A stretch of 64,000 bases of DNA from DAOUJI01 sp965237875 (lineage in GTDB: Bacteria; Chloroflexota; Dehalococcoidia; Lucifugimonadales; JAGWBF01): assembly GCA_965237875.1 (NCBI GenBank), contig CBDEGP010000002.1, positions 682,001 to 746,000 of the forward strand. The letters are read 5' to 3'. The notes beneath the pieces were generated by a model. That model did no database searches and was not told where the DNA came from. It saw only the letters and a list, made by a program, of their open reading frames with translations. This document shows, in pieces, positions 1-8,370 of this stretch. The position numbers and the translations under genes are program-made. The number at the start of each line of letters is the position of its first letter. Position 1 is the first letter of the stretch.

Positions 1-964
1 CCCCCGGCTGTCTGAGGGCGGTCAGCGTGGCCATTCCCGCGGCCACTGCGATGGGATTCCCGGACAAGGTTCCCGCTTGGTACATGGGTCCCACGGGCGC
101 CGCCATATCCATCACGTCGGCCCGTCCTCCGTAGGCCCCGACAGGCAGCCCTCCCCCGATTATCTTGCCCAGGCACGTGATGTCGGCGCGGACGCCGTAT
201 CGCTCCTGAGCGCCGCCGTACGCTATGCGGAAACCCGTTATCACCTCATCGAATATCAGAAGTGAACCGCCGTCGGAGGCGGCCCGGCGGAGGCCCTCCA
301 GGAACCCTTCCATCGGCGGGACCACGCCCATGTTGCCTGCCACGGGTTCGACGATGATTGCCGCAATTTCGTCGGGATAGCCGTCGAAGAACCTCTCCAC
401 CGACGCCAGGTCGTTGTATTCGCCCACGAGGGTCTGTCGTGCGTAAGACTCAGGGATTCCGGCGCTGGTGGGCACGCCCAGGTCCAGGGCGCCGGAACCG
501 GCCTTCACGAGAAGACCGTCCGCGTGGCCGTGATAGCATCCGGCGAATTTGATGATCTTGTCTCTGCCGGTGAAGGCGCGGGCCAGCCTCAAGGCGCTCA
601 TGCATGCCTCGGTGCCGGAGTTGACCAGACGCACCCGTTCGATGGACTCGAAGGCGTCGCATACCAGCTGCGCCAACTCGACTTCGCCCGCGGTGGGGGC
701 GCCGAAGCTGGTCCCTTTTTCCGCTGCGGCCTTGACAGCCTCCACGACCGTGGGGTGAGCGTGACCGAGCGCCAGAGGACCCCATGAGCCCAGGTAGTCT
801 ATGTACTCGTTCCCGTCTTCATCCCAGACCCGGCTCCCGGCGCCGCGCACCATGAACCTGGGAGTTCCCCCAACCGACCTGAATGCCCTGACCGGACTGT
901 TGACGCCGCCGGGGATGAGTCCCTGGGAGCGGGTGAAGAGGTCTTGAGAACGAGACGAGCCCAA
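1..964 (-). CDS. hemL: Glutamate-1-semialdehyde 2,1-aminomutase, 3' part missing at window edge
   Basis: PLP enzyme that converts glutamate-1-semialdehyde to 5-aminolevulinate, second step of the C5 haem pathway. The reverse strand encodes the family N-terminus (LIPGGVNSPVRAF), the glycine-rich NSGTEA turn, the DEVITGFR motif that contacts PLP, and CLGKIIGGGLP with the PLP-binding lysine. The C-terminus runs off base 1. No ATG fits; the best start is TTG at 964-962, giving MGSSRSQDLF, with a GGGAAC stretch just upstream. It begins 9 bp after the hemA stop, so hemA-hemL form an operon dedicated to tetrapyrrole precursor synthesis. About 321 codons are visible of the usual ~430. Confidence 0.95.
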   Translation of the reverse strand, partial: MGSSRSQDLFTRSQGLIPGGVNSPVRAFRSVGGTPRFMVRGAGSRVWDEDGNEYIDYLGSWGPLALGHAHPTVVEAVKAAAEKGTSFGAPTAGEVELAQLVCDAFESIERVRLVNSGTEACMSALRLARAFTGRDKIIKFAGCYHGHADGLLVKAGSGALDLGVPTSAGIPESYARQTLVGEYNDLASVERFFDGYPDEIAAIIVEPVAGNMGVVPPMEGFLEGLRRAASDGGSLLIFDEVITGFRIAYGGAQERYGVRADITCLGKIIGGGLPVGAYGGRADVMDMAAPVGPMYQAGTLSGNPIAVAAGMATLTALRQPG

Positions 965-973
965 ATAAGTTCC

Positions 974-2251
974 CTAGTCGTCCTCTGGGAGGGTTTCGTT
1001 AGAGAGGAAATCTATTCCGAAGACGTCCCGGACCATGCGCACGCGCTCCGGGTCGGCGGTGTACTTGAGGTACGCGGTGGGCGCATGGAGCAGCTTGTTG
1101 ACTATGGCCCTCGTCATCGCTTCCATGTCCTTGACGTCCGAGGGGCTAAGACCCGACTCCACTCGACGGAGCAGCTTTTCAAGCTCGCCGGCGCGGATGT
1201 CTTCCGCCATCCGGCGAATGGCTGTGATGGTCGGCGCCGTCTGAAGGGTATTGAGGGCCTTGTCGAACCGGCGCACTTCCTCGGCTACGATCTCCTCGGC
1301 CTTGGCCGCTTCCTGCTCCCGTTCCAACCTGTTGGAGTCGGATATGTTTCGGAGGTCGTCTACGTCGTAGACAAGAACGTTGTTGAAGAGGGCGCATTCC
1401 GGGTCTACGTCCCGGGGCACTGCTATGTCTATCAGATAAAGCGGCCGGTTCGGGCGCGCCGCCATGGCCTCATAGACCGTTTGAGCGTCAATGACGTATC
1501 CGGGAGCGTCGGTGGAGGTGATTATGATGTCCATGTCTTTAAGGGCCTCGGGAATCATCTCGAATGCGATTGCGTCGCCGGACAGGGCCTCGGCCAACTC
1601 CACTCCGCGCTGGAAGGTCCGGTTGGCGACTACGACCTCTTCGACCCCCGAGTTCTTCAGGGCGCGGGCCGCAAGCTCGCCAGCCTCGCCGGCCCCTACG
1701 ACCATCACCTTTAGCTGGCTCAAGTCGCTGCGCAGGTTTCTGGCCAGGTCCACGCAAACCCTGCTGATGCTGAGGGCGTTTCTGCTGATGCCTGTTTGCG
1801 TCCTGACCTTCTTCCCCACCCTGAGAGCCTGGTGGAAGAGGCGCGACAGCGGCTGCGGGACGGCGTCCGACTGGACCGACGCCCCGAAAGCGTCCCTCAC
1901 CTGACCCAGGATTTCACCCTCTCCCAGGATCATTGAATCGAGCCCGGAAGCAACCCTGAAAAGGTGGTGAACACAGTCCACGTCCCGGTAGCTGTATAGG
2001 CAGCGTTCTATGTCGGTGATGGAGACGCCGAAGTGGTCCGTAAGGAATTCCTCGATCGATTCGTCTATATCAGGTTCTTTGCCTTGAGCGTATATCTCGG
2101 AACGGTTGCAGGTGCAAAGGAGCACGCCTCCGCCGAAGGCGTCGTTCATTGCTCTTAGGGCGTCGGGGAGTTGGGTCTTGGGAACGGCCAGCTTCTCCCG
2201 CACTTCAATGGGAGCGGTGCGGTGGTTGAGGCCCACTACAAGGAAGTCCAA
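974..2251 (-). CDS. hemA: Glutamyl-tRNA reductase
   Basis: NADPH-dependent reduction of glutamyl-tRNA(Glu) to glutamate-1-semialdehyde, the committed C5-pathway step. The 425-residue length is normal. Visible: N-terminal VGLNHRTAP, the TCNRSEIY motif with catalytic Cys48, the FRVASGLDSMILGE block, the Rossmann loop VVGAGEAGELAARAL near residues 185-200 and a C-terminal helical dimerisation tail. It is immediately followed by hemL. A 172-bp gap separates it from the hydrolase upstream; on the minus strand that gap holds AT-rich TATAAC-like hexamers that could be a promoter, but no convincing -35 box was found. Confidence 0.97.
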   Translation of the reverse strand: MDFLVVGLNHRTAPIEVREKLAVPKTQLPDALRAMNDAFGGGVLLCTCNRSEIYAQGKEPDIDESIEEFLTDHFGVSITDIERCLYSYRDVDCVHHLFRVASGLDSMILGEGEILGQVRDAFGASVQSDAVPQPLSRLFHQALRVGKKVRTQTGISRNALSISRVCVDLARNLRSDLSQLKVMVVGAGEAGELAARALKNSGVEEVVVANRTFQRGVELAEALSGDAIAFEMIPEALKDMDIIITSTDAPGYVIDAQTVYEAMAARPNRPLYLIDIAVPRDVDPECALFNNVLVYDVDDLRNISDSNRLEREQEAAKAEEIVAEEVRRFDKALNTLQTAPTITAIRRMAEDIRAGELEKLLRRVESGLSPSDVKDMEAMTRAIVNKLLHAPTAYLKYTADPERVRMVRDVFGIDFLSNETLPEDD

Positions 2252-2423
2252 AGCGCCTCCTTTATTAGCGGGAACAACCTGTGCATCGGTGCAGAAGAGA
2301 AATGTGTCGGCTGGGGATAAGGCATTTCTGAACGGTTATAAACCAGTCTAGGGTATAACACAGGCGAGCCGTTGAAGTCAATCGGATTCACCGTCAGACC
2401 GCGCGCCCCAGCGCCCCTACGTC

Positions 2424-3308
2424 CTAATCAGGTCCGATGAAGGAGCGAATCGCACGGGCCAGCTCTGCAGGTTTGTGGTAACCGATGTCGTGGATGGTGT
2501 CCGGAATCCATTCGAAACGGCAGTCTGCAATGCCGGACTGGGCGGCTTCGGCCATATCCATGCGAAGGGCCGTGAGCTCCGGGTTGGCGTTGGCCCTGGG
2601 GCCGGCCGCCACGATTAGAGTCGGGCATTTCACCCGTTCGAACCACGTCGTGGACGGTTCTTCCCACATGGCGTCCAGTATCTGGGCGTGGGTGGAAGGC
2701 TTCAAGATGTCCGTCACCTGGCCGTCTTCTCCGACCCGCACCATGGACATGATGATTTCCTCCATCCGGTCGCTCCAGCAATCGCGCAGATGGAATTGCA
2801 CCTTGGCTAAATATTCATCGGGAGTTCCGCCCACGTTGCGCGGGCGGAGCCACTGCCGGAAGGTGTCGTAGGTTGCGCCGGGCCGTTTCCGCCAGTCGGA
2901 AAACCCGCCGTCGATCATGCACAGTTTGGCTACTCTGTCCGGATGCAGAGCGGCCATAGCCAGGGCCACGAATGCTCCCCAGGAATGGCCCAGGACGACG
3001 GCCTTTTCATAACCGAGATGGTTCAGGGCCTCTACAGCGTCGCTGGCGATGCTCCGCCAGTCGTAACCTGCGTCCGGCTGGTCCGTCTCTCCGTGGCCCC
3101 TCTGGTCCAGGGCGACGCAATGGTATGAATCGGCCAGGTATGGCAGCACAAGGTCATACCACTTGCTCGATGAAGCCAGGCCGTGGAGGCAAAGCGCCAC
3201 GGTGTTGTCGTACTCCGCCGGATGGGCGTCAGGTCGGCCCCAATCGAGGAACCTCATGCGTATCTGCGAGGTCTGGAGCCACTTGGCTTGTGGGACGCCG
3301 GGCTGCAT
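2424..3308 (-). CDS. Alpha/beta-hydrolase fold protein
   Basis: A 294-residue serine hydrolase of the alpha/beta fold. Visible: oxyanion-hole region LHGLASSS (41-48), DQRGHGE (68-74), the nucleophile elbow GHSWG with Ser109, and a C-terminal HDIGYHKP segment supplying the catalytic His. The substrate cannot be read from sequence; relatives include epoxide hydrolases, esterases and C-C bond hydrolases. A GGAGAAGAG stretch precedes the ATG. It lies downstream of a phosphoesterase gene and upstream of hemA, with gaps that allow separate transcription. It is a paralogue, not a close copy, of the hydrolase at 7238-8101. Confidence 0.9.
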   Translation of the reverse strand: MQPGVPQAKWLQTSQIRMRFLDWGRPDAHPAEYDNTVALCLHGLASSSKWYDLVLPYLADSYHCVALDQRGHGETDQPDAGYDWRSIASDAVEALNHLGYEKAVVLGHSWGAFVALAMAALHPDRVAKLCMIDGGFSDWRKRPGATYDTFRQWLRPRNVGGTPDEYLAKVQFHLRDCWSDRMEEIIMSMVRVGEDGQVTDILKPSTHAQILDAMWEEPSTTWFERVKCPTLIVAAGPRANANPELTALRMDMAEAAQSGIADCRFEWIPDTIHDIGYHKPAELARAIRSFIGPD

Positions 3309-3347
3309 GGACTCTCTTCTCCTCCTATGCTGGACCCTGACTATGGC

Positions 3348-3944
3348 TTAATGCTGCGAGGGAAGGTCAAAGGAGCCGATAGTCGCGTTCCAGTCTTCCG
3401 TATCCAACACTGCGTAGGTCCGCCGGTCGGGGTTGTCAGTGTCTCTGGACTGCCCCACCGAGCCGGGGTTGATTACCAGGGTGTCTCCCACGTTAGCTAC
3501 GATGGCCCTGTGGGTGTGGCCCACTATGAGAACGTCGGCCTGGGACTCATATAGACTCTTGAGCGAGCCGTTCCGGTTGTCTCTCAGGTCGCGCCCTCCG
3601 CCGGTGGGGTCCAAGGGGCTGGTGTGCATCATCATCAACCGCTTGCCGTCGAACTGCATGTCGACTCTGGCCGGCAGGCTTTCGAGGAACTCCAGATTGG
3701 CCGGGTCAATGACGCCGTTGGCTCGCATCATGGCGCCGGCGGAAGAGAGGATCGAAGCGTCGTGGTTTCCCATGACGGTGAGAACGTCCTGTCGCCGAAT
3801 CAGGTCAACAACCTCGTTGGAGAACCTGTATTGAAGCACCATGTCCCCTGCGCAGAACACCCGGTCCACGGGCCCCATGTGTTCAAGGGCCATCTTAAAT
3901 GCTTTGATGTCGCAATGGATGTCTGAGACTAGGCCGATCCTCAA
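3348..3944 (-). CDS. YfcE/MJ0936-type metallophosphoesterase
   Basis: Small calcineurin-like phosphodiesterase of 198 residues. All metal-binding blocks are visible in order: SDIH (Asp8, His10), AGDM (Asp34), MGNHD (Asn60, His61), HTS in the middle, GHTHR and NPGSVGQ near the C-terminus. Proteins of this type hydrolyse phosphodiesters such as bis-pNPP or cyclic nucleotides in vitro; the physiological substrate is unknown. The start is TTG (3944-3942) after a CAGGA stretch. It follows the thiolase-like gene by 25 bp on the same strand and is probably co-transcribed with it. Confidence 0.88.
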   Translation of the reverse strand: MRIGLVSDIHCDIKAFKMALEHMGPVDRVFCAGDMVLQYRFSNEVVDLIRRQDVLTVMGNHDASILSSAGAMMRANGVIDPANLEFLESLPARVDMQFDGKRLMMMHTSPLDPTGGGRDLRDNRNGSLKSLYESQADVLIVGHTHRAIVANVGDTLVINPGSVGQSRDTDNPDRRTYAVLDTEDWNATIGSFDLPSQH

Positions 3945-3969
3945 GTCCTGGTCCTGCTTTACTCCTGGT

Positions 3970-5160
3970 CTATTCCCGGGTGCAGATAAAGGCCGCCCCG
4001 GTGCTTGCGAAGGGCCCCACCTCGCAGAGGGCTGCGTCGACCTTGTCCAGCTGCCGGGGTCCTGCGGTCCCCATCATCTGCTGAGCGGTCTCCCGGATAT
4101 GGCTCCAGCCGTGTAGGCGTCCCTCGCCGAGGTTGCCTCCGGCTGTGTTCAGGGGATGCGGTCCGTTGATGTCTATTGTTCCGCCTTTCACCCAGTTGTG
4201 AGCCTCGCCTTCCGGGCAAAATCCGAAGACTTCCAGCCAGTTCCACACCATAGGGCTGAAGCCGTTGTAGACGTGGATCAGGTCGATGTCCTCGGGCTTG
4301 AAGCCAGCGCTCTCGTACGTGTTGTCGGCAAAGCGGCGTCCGGCTTCGTATTGTTCCTCCAGCGTGACGAAGGGCCAATTGCGCCCCATCGTAGGCACCG
4401 TGGCGTAACCCGCGATGTACCCGCCGGGGTGGGGCGTGTCCTTGGCCCTGTCCTCCGTCGTCATTATCACCGCTCCGGCCTCGTCCACCGGCATGTCGTT
4501 GTCGAAGATGTTCATGGGGTAGGCGATTATCCTGGAGTTGATGTAATCGTCATAGGTGATTTGCCGCCCGTTCCACACGGCATACTCGTTGAGTTGTGCG
4601 TTTTTGTGGTCGTTCAAGACGGTGACGGCCATCTCCTCCCGCTTGGCCCCGTACTTCTCAAGATACCGCAAGTAGTGGAGCGCCTGGCGTTGGGTGGCCA
4701 CTCCGCCTCCGTAAGGCCTCTGCCACTGGAGCGCCCCGCCGATTCCTCCGGGCCTGCTCTGGTTATAGCGGACGCCCGCGGGATGGTGCAGCGCCCTGAA
4801 CACGAGAGCGTAGTTGACGGAGCCTGACGCCAGAGCGTTGGCTGCCTGGATTATGCCGGTGGCGGCCATGTTGTTGATGGAGGTCATCGTCCAGCGGACG
4901 TTGGTGAAGGGAAGCACGTGGGACATGTGGGCGTCGTCCACCATGTCGTAGCCGGGTATGTTCTGGGCGTTGCCGTAAGGGGCGTTGGGGTATGTGCAAA
5001 TCCCGTCTATGTCCTCGACCCTGATGCCGGCGTCTTCAACGGCGGCTGAAGCGGCCTCGTTTACGAGAAGGGAAAGCTTTCGCTTGCCGTATCGTTCAGC
5101 CTTGGTGTTTCCGGCCCCTATGAAGACCGGCCTCTTGCCCTTGGGCCACTGGACAGGCAT
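3970..5160 (-). CDS. Thiolase-fold protein (SCP-x/Ltp2-like) lacking the nucleophilic Cys
   Basis: The 396-residue protein has the general thiolase architecture: N-terminal GAGNTKAERYGKRK, first-half active-site region around residues 94-102, VDEAGAVIMTTEDRA in the middle, and a C-terminal HPLNTAGGNLGEGRLHGW loop. In degradative thiolases the first region reads N-x-C-(S/A)-(S/T)-G; here it is INNMAATG, so no Cys is available, and the C-terminal loop is EGRLHG rather than KGHPLGATG. This resembles thiolase-fold retro-aldolases such as Ltp2 in sterol side-chain degradation, which also lost the Cys. No DUF35 (ChsH2-like) partner is adjacent. Reaction unknown; retro-aldol C-C cleavage of an acyl-CoA is the leading guess. 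Confidence 0.8.
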   Translation of the reverse strand: MPVQWPKGKRPVFIGAGNTKAERYGKRKLSLLVNEAASAAVEDAGIRVEDIDGICTYPNAPYGNAQNIPGYDMVDDAHMSHVLPFTNVRWTMTSINNMAATGIIQAANALASGSVNYALVFRALHHPAGVRYNQSRPGGIGGALQWQRPYGGGVATQRQALHYLRYLEKYGAKREEMAVTVLNDHKNAQLNEYAVWNGRQITYDDYINSRIIAYPMNIFDNDMPVDEAGAVIMTTEDRAKDTPHPGGYIAGYATVPTMGRNWPFVTLEEQYEAGRRFADNTYESAGFKPEDIDLIHVYNGFSPMVWNWLEVFGFCPEGEAHNWVKGGTIDINGPHPLNTAGGNLGEGRLHGWSHIRETAQQMMGTAGPRQLDKVDAALCEVGPFASTGAAFICTRE

Positions 5161-5317
5161 GGAGTCGCCCCTTTCCTGGCGGCGCTGTGCGGTTTCGGCG
5201 ACAATGAACGGGAAATCAGGCTTGCAGCGTTCTCAAAGATACTAATGGGCCTTGCCCAATGTCAAGCCGAAACACGAAGGGCGCCACGAGCTGCCCACTG
5301 CCGACTTCAGCATGATA

Positions 5318-5331
5318 TATAATATGCATAT
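5318..5331 (+). promoter_or_regulatory. Candidate -10 box and palindromic operator of the mazE antitoxin
   Basis: TATAAT at 5318-5323 overlaps a perfect 10-bp palindrome ATATGCATAT at 5322-5331, about 20 bp before the mazE ATG. MazE-type antitoxins autorepress by binding palindromes at their own promoter, so an overlapping palindrome is the expected arrangement. No good -35 box was seen. Confidence 0.45.
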
Positions 5332-5351
5332 ACTGGCAGCAGGCTCTTGTC

Positions 5352-5591
5352 ATGGATGGAAAGTCACGTGTCTCCAAGTGGGGCGCCAGCCTTGCGGTCC
5401 GCATTCCCAAGCGCATTGCAGAGAAGCGGGGTGTTCAGGAGGCACCGGTCATAGAGACCATATCGCAGGGCGACCATGTATTGCTGCACAAGAAGGGCGA
5501 TGATTTGGCTGACATGCCGGCACGGATGAACGCCTGTAATCTCCATCCGGAGCACGACACTGGGTCTGCCCCGGGCCGTGAAGAATGGTAG
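5352..5591 (+). CDS. mazE: MazE-type AbrB/SpoVT-fold antitoxin
   Basis: A 79-residue antitoxin. The N-terminal half is a swapped-hairpin AbrB fold (KWGASLAVRIPKRIAE) that binds DNA; the C-terminal tail carries the MazE signature NLHPEHDTG...GREEW that threads into the toxin. It is complete and normal in length. Its stop overlaps the toxin ATG at 5585-5587 by 7 bp, the usual mazEF arrangement, but the toxin gene is destroyed (see next entry), leaving an orphan antitoxin that may now only repress its own promoter or neutralise a toxin elsewhere. Confidence 0.88.
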   Translation: MDGKSRVSKWGASLAVRIPKRIAEKRGVQEAPVIETISQGDHVLLHKKGDDLADMPARMNACNLHPEHDTGSAPGREEW

Positions 5592-5834
5592 ACCAAGGAT
5601 ATGTGCCCGCAAGAGGGGATATTGCATAACTTTCGTCATGCCGACGAAAGTCGGTATCCAGGCCCTCCCCTGAAGCCGGGAGAAGCCCTCACCCCAACCC
5701 TCTCCCGGAGGGAGGGAGGTTGCAAAGGTCGCCAAGGGGGATATTGCATGGCTGAGCTTCACACCTTTGAATGCCGGGCGCCACGGCAGGTTGTCGCTGA
5801 AGTCTTGGACAAAATCAATGTCCTCTTGGAATAA
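5585..5834 (+). pseudogene. mazF: mazF toxin remnant, interrupted by a repeat insertion and internally deleted
   Basis: From the ATG at 5585 the frame reads like a MazF N-terminus (VPARGDIA) and then enters foreign sequence at 5628. After the second copy of the 13-bp flanking repeat the frame resumes as WLSFTP, matching the next MazF residues. The C-terminal MazF helix then appears in another frame as APRQVVAEVLDKINVLLE ending at TAA 5832-5834. So the toxin has its first ~20 residues, an inserted element, a missing core and its last ~20 residues. It cannot encode an active endoribonuclease. The match to MazF is by recognition of both termini and the mazE neighbour. Confidence 0.75.
5615..5749 (+). 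mobile_element. Short palindromic repeat element with 13-bp target duplication
   Basis: GGGGATATTGCAT occurs at 5615-5627 and again at 5737-5749. The 109 bp between (5628-5736) begin with a hairpin, 9-bp arms at 5629-5637 and 5643-5651 (ACTTTCGTC/GACGAAAGT, loop ATGCC), and continue with a GAGAGGG/CCCTCTCCC-rich structured stretch. The duplicated flank inside mazF is the classic footprint of insertion of a small non-autonomous element (MITE/REP-like). It encodes nothing of its own. Confidence 0.7.
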
Positions 5835-5840
5835 GGGTAA

Positions 5841-6554
5841 TTGACCTACGCACTGATCCTTGCAGGAGGCAGGGGTGAGCGTCTCCGGCCTCTGACCGAC
5901 GCTCTTCCCAAGCCCATGGTCCCGCTGAATGGGAAGCCTTTGCTTTGGCATCAAGTCCAATGGATGAAGGATGCCGGAGTGACCGACGTGGTGTTCCTGG
6001 CGGGCTATCGGCATGAAGCCATCCAGGACTATTTCGGCGACGGCTCCGGCCACGGATTCAACGCCCACTACAGCATCGAGGACAGCCCGCTGGGCACAGG
6101 CGGCGCCGTCAAAAAGGGCATGCACCTTGTGCCTGAAACCGAGGAGGCCGTATTCGTCACCAACGGCGACATCGTTACGTCGGAGCAGTTTTGGGCGGTT
6201 TTGGACAGGCATCGCAGACGCCGCCTGCTGAACCCGGACCACCTGGGCACGGTGATGGTGGTCCCCTTCGTCAGCCCCTACGGCCTGGTGGAGGTGAACA
6301 CCGAAGACCTCGTCGGCGGTTTCTGGGAGAAGGCCCAGCTGCCCCACTGGATTAACGGCGGAATCTACGTTTTCTCCCGGGCCATTCAACAGAGCCTGCC
6401 CGACGTGGGCGCCCACGAGGACTGCACGCTCCCCGATTTGGCGCGGGCGGGTCTGCTGGGGGCTTTCAGGTCAACCGCTTTCTGGCGGAGCGTGGACTCA
6501 CACAAAGACCTGAGAGAGGCGGAGGCCTTCCTGAAGGACTTCGAAAGCCCCTAG
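5841..6554 (+). CDS. NDP-sugar pyrophosphorylase-type nucleotidyltransferase
   Basis: A 237-residue protein consisting of the nucleotidyltransferase domain only: ILAGGRGERLRPLT (residues 6-19) followed by the LPKPMVPLNGKPLL activation motif, and a central NGD (TNGDIVTSEQ) for metal and nucleotide. It transfers a nucleotidyl group to a sugar-1-phosphate, making an activated sugar for cell-surface glycans; mannose-1-phosphate guanylyl or glucose-1-phosphate thymidylyl activity are both possible. No left-handed beta-helix tail is present. Start is TTG 5841 after AAGGG. It converges with the S51 peptidase gene, the two TAG stops sharing CTAG at 6551-6554. Confidence 0.85.
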   Translation: MTYALILAGGRGERLRPLTDALPKPMVPLNGKPLLWHQVQWMKDAGVTDVVFLAGYRHEAIQDYFGDGSGHGFNAHYSIEDSPLGTGGAVKKGMHLVPETEEAVFVTNGDIVTSEQFWAVLDRHRRRRLLNPDHLGTVMVVPFVSPYGLVEVNTEDLVGGFWEKAQLPHWINGGIYVFSRAIQQSLPDVGAHEDCTLPDLARAGLLGAFRSTAFWRSVDSHKDLREAEAFLKDFESP

Positions 6555-7228
6555 GCTATCGGCGGAATGTTCTGGCCCTTGGTGTAGACTAACGGGGCGC
6601 CGCCCGAATACACGGTGACTTGGCCGGCGCCGAGGACTGTCCACTCTCCCGACGATATGACGCATCCCGTCATGGAATCAATTCCAACGACGGTTATCTC
6701 GTCGGGAGTTTCCGACCGGGCCGTCTCGTCTTTGTCCGCCCCTTCGTGGTGGGGGAATACGGCGATATTGGGCGCCAGTCCCAAGCCGCCGATCCAATTT
6801 CCGGACCTGGGTGTCCGAAGTTGGGACCCAAGGACCATTGCTCCGGCGCTGGACCCGACCACCGTCAGGTCTTCATTTATCCCCGTCATGATACGGTGAA
6901 GCAGTGTAGACCCCCGGAGGGCCGCCAAGAGGATGTCTGGACTGCCCCCGGCGAAGTAGAGCACGGAAGCGCCGCGCAAACGGTTCACGTACTTGGGGTC
7001 GCTGGCCTGACGCCCGTCCCGGATCATCAGGGCTTCAGCTTGCGCTCCAAGCGATGAGAAATACTCGACTCCGTTGTCGGCGGCTTTCTGCACTCCGCCC
7101 ACTGCGGCCGTGGGCACTATGATAACCCGGGGATTGTCCTTTCCGGTGGAGGACAGGATGTCCCGGTCCATTTCCTCGCATCCGCTTCGGAACTCGTCTC
7201 CGCCCATGAGTACAATCGCACCAGCCAT
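6551..7228 (-). CDS. Cyanophycinase-like peptidase, family S51
   Basis: A 225-residue member of the dipeptidase E/cyanophycinase family. Visible: MGGDEF near the N-terminus, IIVPTAA, the FAGGSP loop (92-97), the nucleophile elbow GSSAGAM with Ser127, and FPHHEGAD after it, which contributes the active-site His. Such enzymes release beta-aspartyl dipeptides or cleave Asp-X bonds; without a cyanophycin synthetase in view a general isoaspartyl or Asp-specific peptidase role is as likely as cyanophycin breakdown. It lies 9 bp downstream of the alpha/beta hydrolase at 7238-8101 in one operon. Confidence 0.82.
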   Translation of the reverse strand: MAGAIVLMGGDEFRSGCEEMDRDILSSTGKDNPRVIIVPTAAVGGVQKAADNGVEYFSSLGAQAEALMIRDGRQASDPKYVNRLRGASVLYFAGGSPDILLAALRGSTLLHRIMTGINEDLTVVGSSAGAMVLGSQLRTPRSGNWIGGLGLAPNIAVFPHHEGADKDETARSETPDEITVVGIDSMTGCVISSGEWTVLGAGQVTVYSGGAPLVYTKGQNIPPIA

Positions 7229-7237
7229 CGAAACACC

Positions 7238-8101
7238 TCACGTTAGGAATTCGGCCACAACGGTGTTGAATGCCTCAGGGTTGTCTTCAAACACCATGTG
7301 GCCGGCCTTCGGGACCTCTATGCACTTGGCGTTGGGCATATCGTGAACCATGCGGGCGGCAACCTCCGGCGAGAGTACGTCGCTTTCCTCTCCGCGCACG
7401 ATAAGCGTGGGGCAGGCAATCAGGGGCAGCTTGGGCCAGAGGTCTACGTCCGGGGCCCCTCCGCCCCTGCGCCTGTTCTCCCGTATGGCGACGTCGTAAC
7501 GCCATACCGTCTTTCCGGGAACGCCGTCAGACTCATCGGGAAGCTGCCTTGTGGCGTATCTCATGCGCCTTTGGAGTGTCTCTTCGGAAGCGTACTTGTT
7601 CTGGGGCCTTGCATAGTCCATGACCGCGTCGAAAGATGCGAACTCTTCGGGGGCTTGTTCGACCTCCCGCTGTATCCGGGCCAGCCCCACTGGGTCTGAG
7701 ACCGGTCCGATGTCCACCAGAACGAGCCGTTCGACCATTTCCGGGTGTCTGGAAGTGAATTCCAGGCTGTTCCTTCCCCCCATGGAGTGGCCCATCAACT
7801 CGAATCTGCCAATGCCCAAAGCCAGGGCAAAAGCTTTGACGTCCTCGGCATAGGCGCGCATGGAGTAGTCTCCGTCGGGGGCCCAATCGCTGTCGCCTCT
7901 GCCGCGCTGGTCCAGGGCCAGAACATGACGGCGCCGGCTCAAGGCTGCTGACACGTCGTCCCACGAGTGGGCGTGACCGCGAAAGCCGTGAAGCAGGACG
8001 ACGGGCGGGTCATCGGGAGACCCCCATTCCAGGCAGTGGAAGTTGATGCCGTTGACCAGTGCGGTCTTGTCTATGGGTTGTGTCTGTATAGCCAAGTTCA
8101 C
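7238..8101 (-). CDS. Alpha/beta-hydrolase fold protein
   Basis: A 287-residue hydrolase with LLHGFRGHAHSW (oxyanion hole), DQRGRGDSD, the nucleophile elbow GHSMGG with Ser106, VRGEESDVL carrying the acid residue and KAGHMVFEDNP carrying the catalytic His. The cap-domain region (about 135-215) is rich in Arg and Glu. It resembles haloperoxidase/epoxide-hydrolase/proline-iminopeptidase-like enzymes; the substrate is not predictable. The listed start is GTG at 8101-8099; a TTG two codons later is also possible. First gene of a two-gene unit with the S51 peptidase. Confidence 0.88.
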   Translation of the reverse strand: MNLAIQTQPIDKTALVNGINFHCLEWGSPDDPPVVLLHGFRGHAHSWDDVSAALSRRRHVLALDQRGRGDSDWAPDGDYSMRAYAEDVKAFALALGIGRFELMGHSMGGRNSLEFTSRHPEMVERLVLVDIGPVSDPVGLARIQREVEQAPEEFASFDAVMDYARPQNKYASEETLQRRMRYATRQLPDESDGVPGKTVWRYDVAIRENRRRGGGAPDVDLWPKLPLIACPTLIVRGEESDVLSPEVAARMVHDMPNAKCIEVPKAGHMVFEDNPEAFNTVVAEFLT

Positions 8102-8289
8102 CTCGTTGAGAATGCTCCGGCATGAAGGAACATGCCGGTTATGGAGAATTGATTCGTCTTATTCTAGTCGAAAACCGGACTGCAATCCACTGCCTCATAG
8201 TGTCATCGAGGCCGTGACAAAGCGGCGCGGGAAAGGTTCAATGGTGTCCAGGGCCGTCGCGAGGAGCCGGCTTCGTTGGGCGGCCTTGA

Positions 8290-8320
8290 TTGAATCGATT
8301 GATTTATTCGGATGTATAAT
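8290..8320 (+). promoter_or_regulatory. Candidate sigma70-type promoter for radC-rsmI
   Basis: TTGAAT at 8290-8295 and a perfect TATAAT at 8315-8320, separated by 19 bp, in the 269-bp gap between divergent genes. The spacer is a little long, but the -10 box is ideal and the distance to the radC ATG (50 bp) is reasonable. Confidence 0.5.
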
Positions 8321-8370
8321 TCCCAAGGCGGCGACCCTCGCCAGGTCAGGCCGCGGGACGAGGAGCAGCG

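Noticed and set aside
974..1714. 256-codon plus-strand frame opposite hemA
   Set aside because: Antisense shadow of a well-conserved gene; no family motif or ribosome-binding site.
5364..6416. A 350-codon open frame on the minus strand
   Set aside because: It runs through mazE, the repeat element and the nucleotidyltransferase; its protein is low-complexity and His/Arg-rich, while the plus-strand genes have clear motifs.
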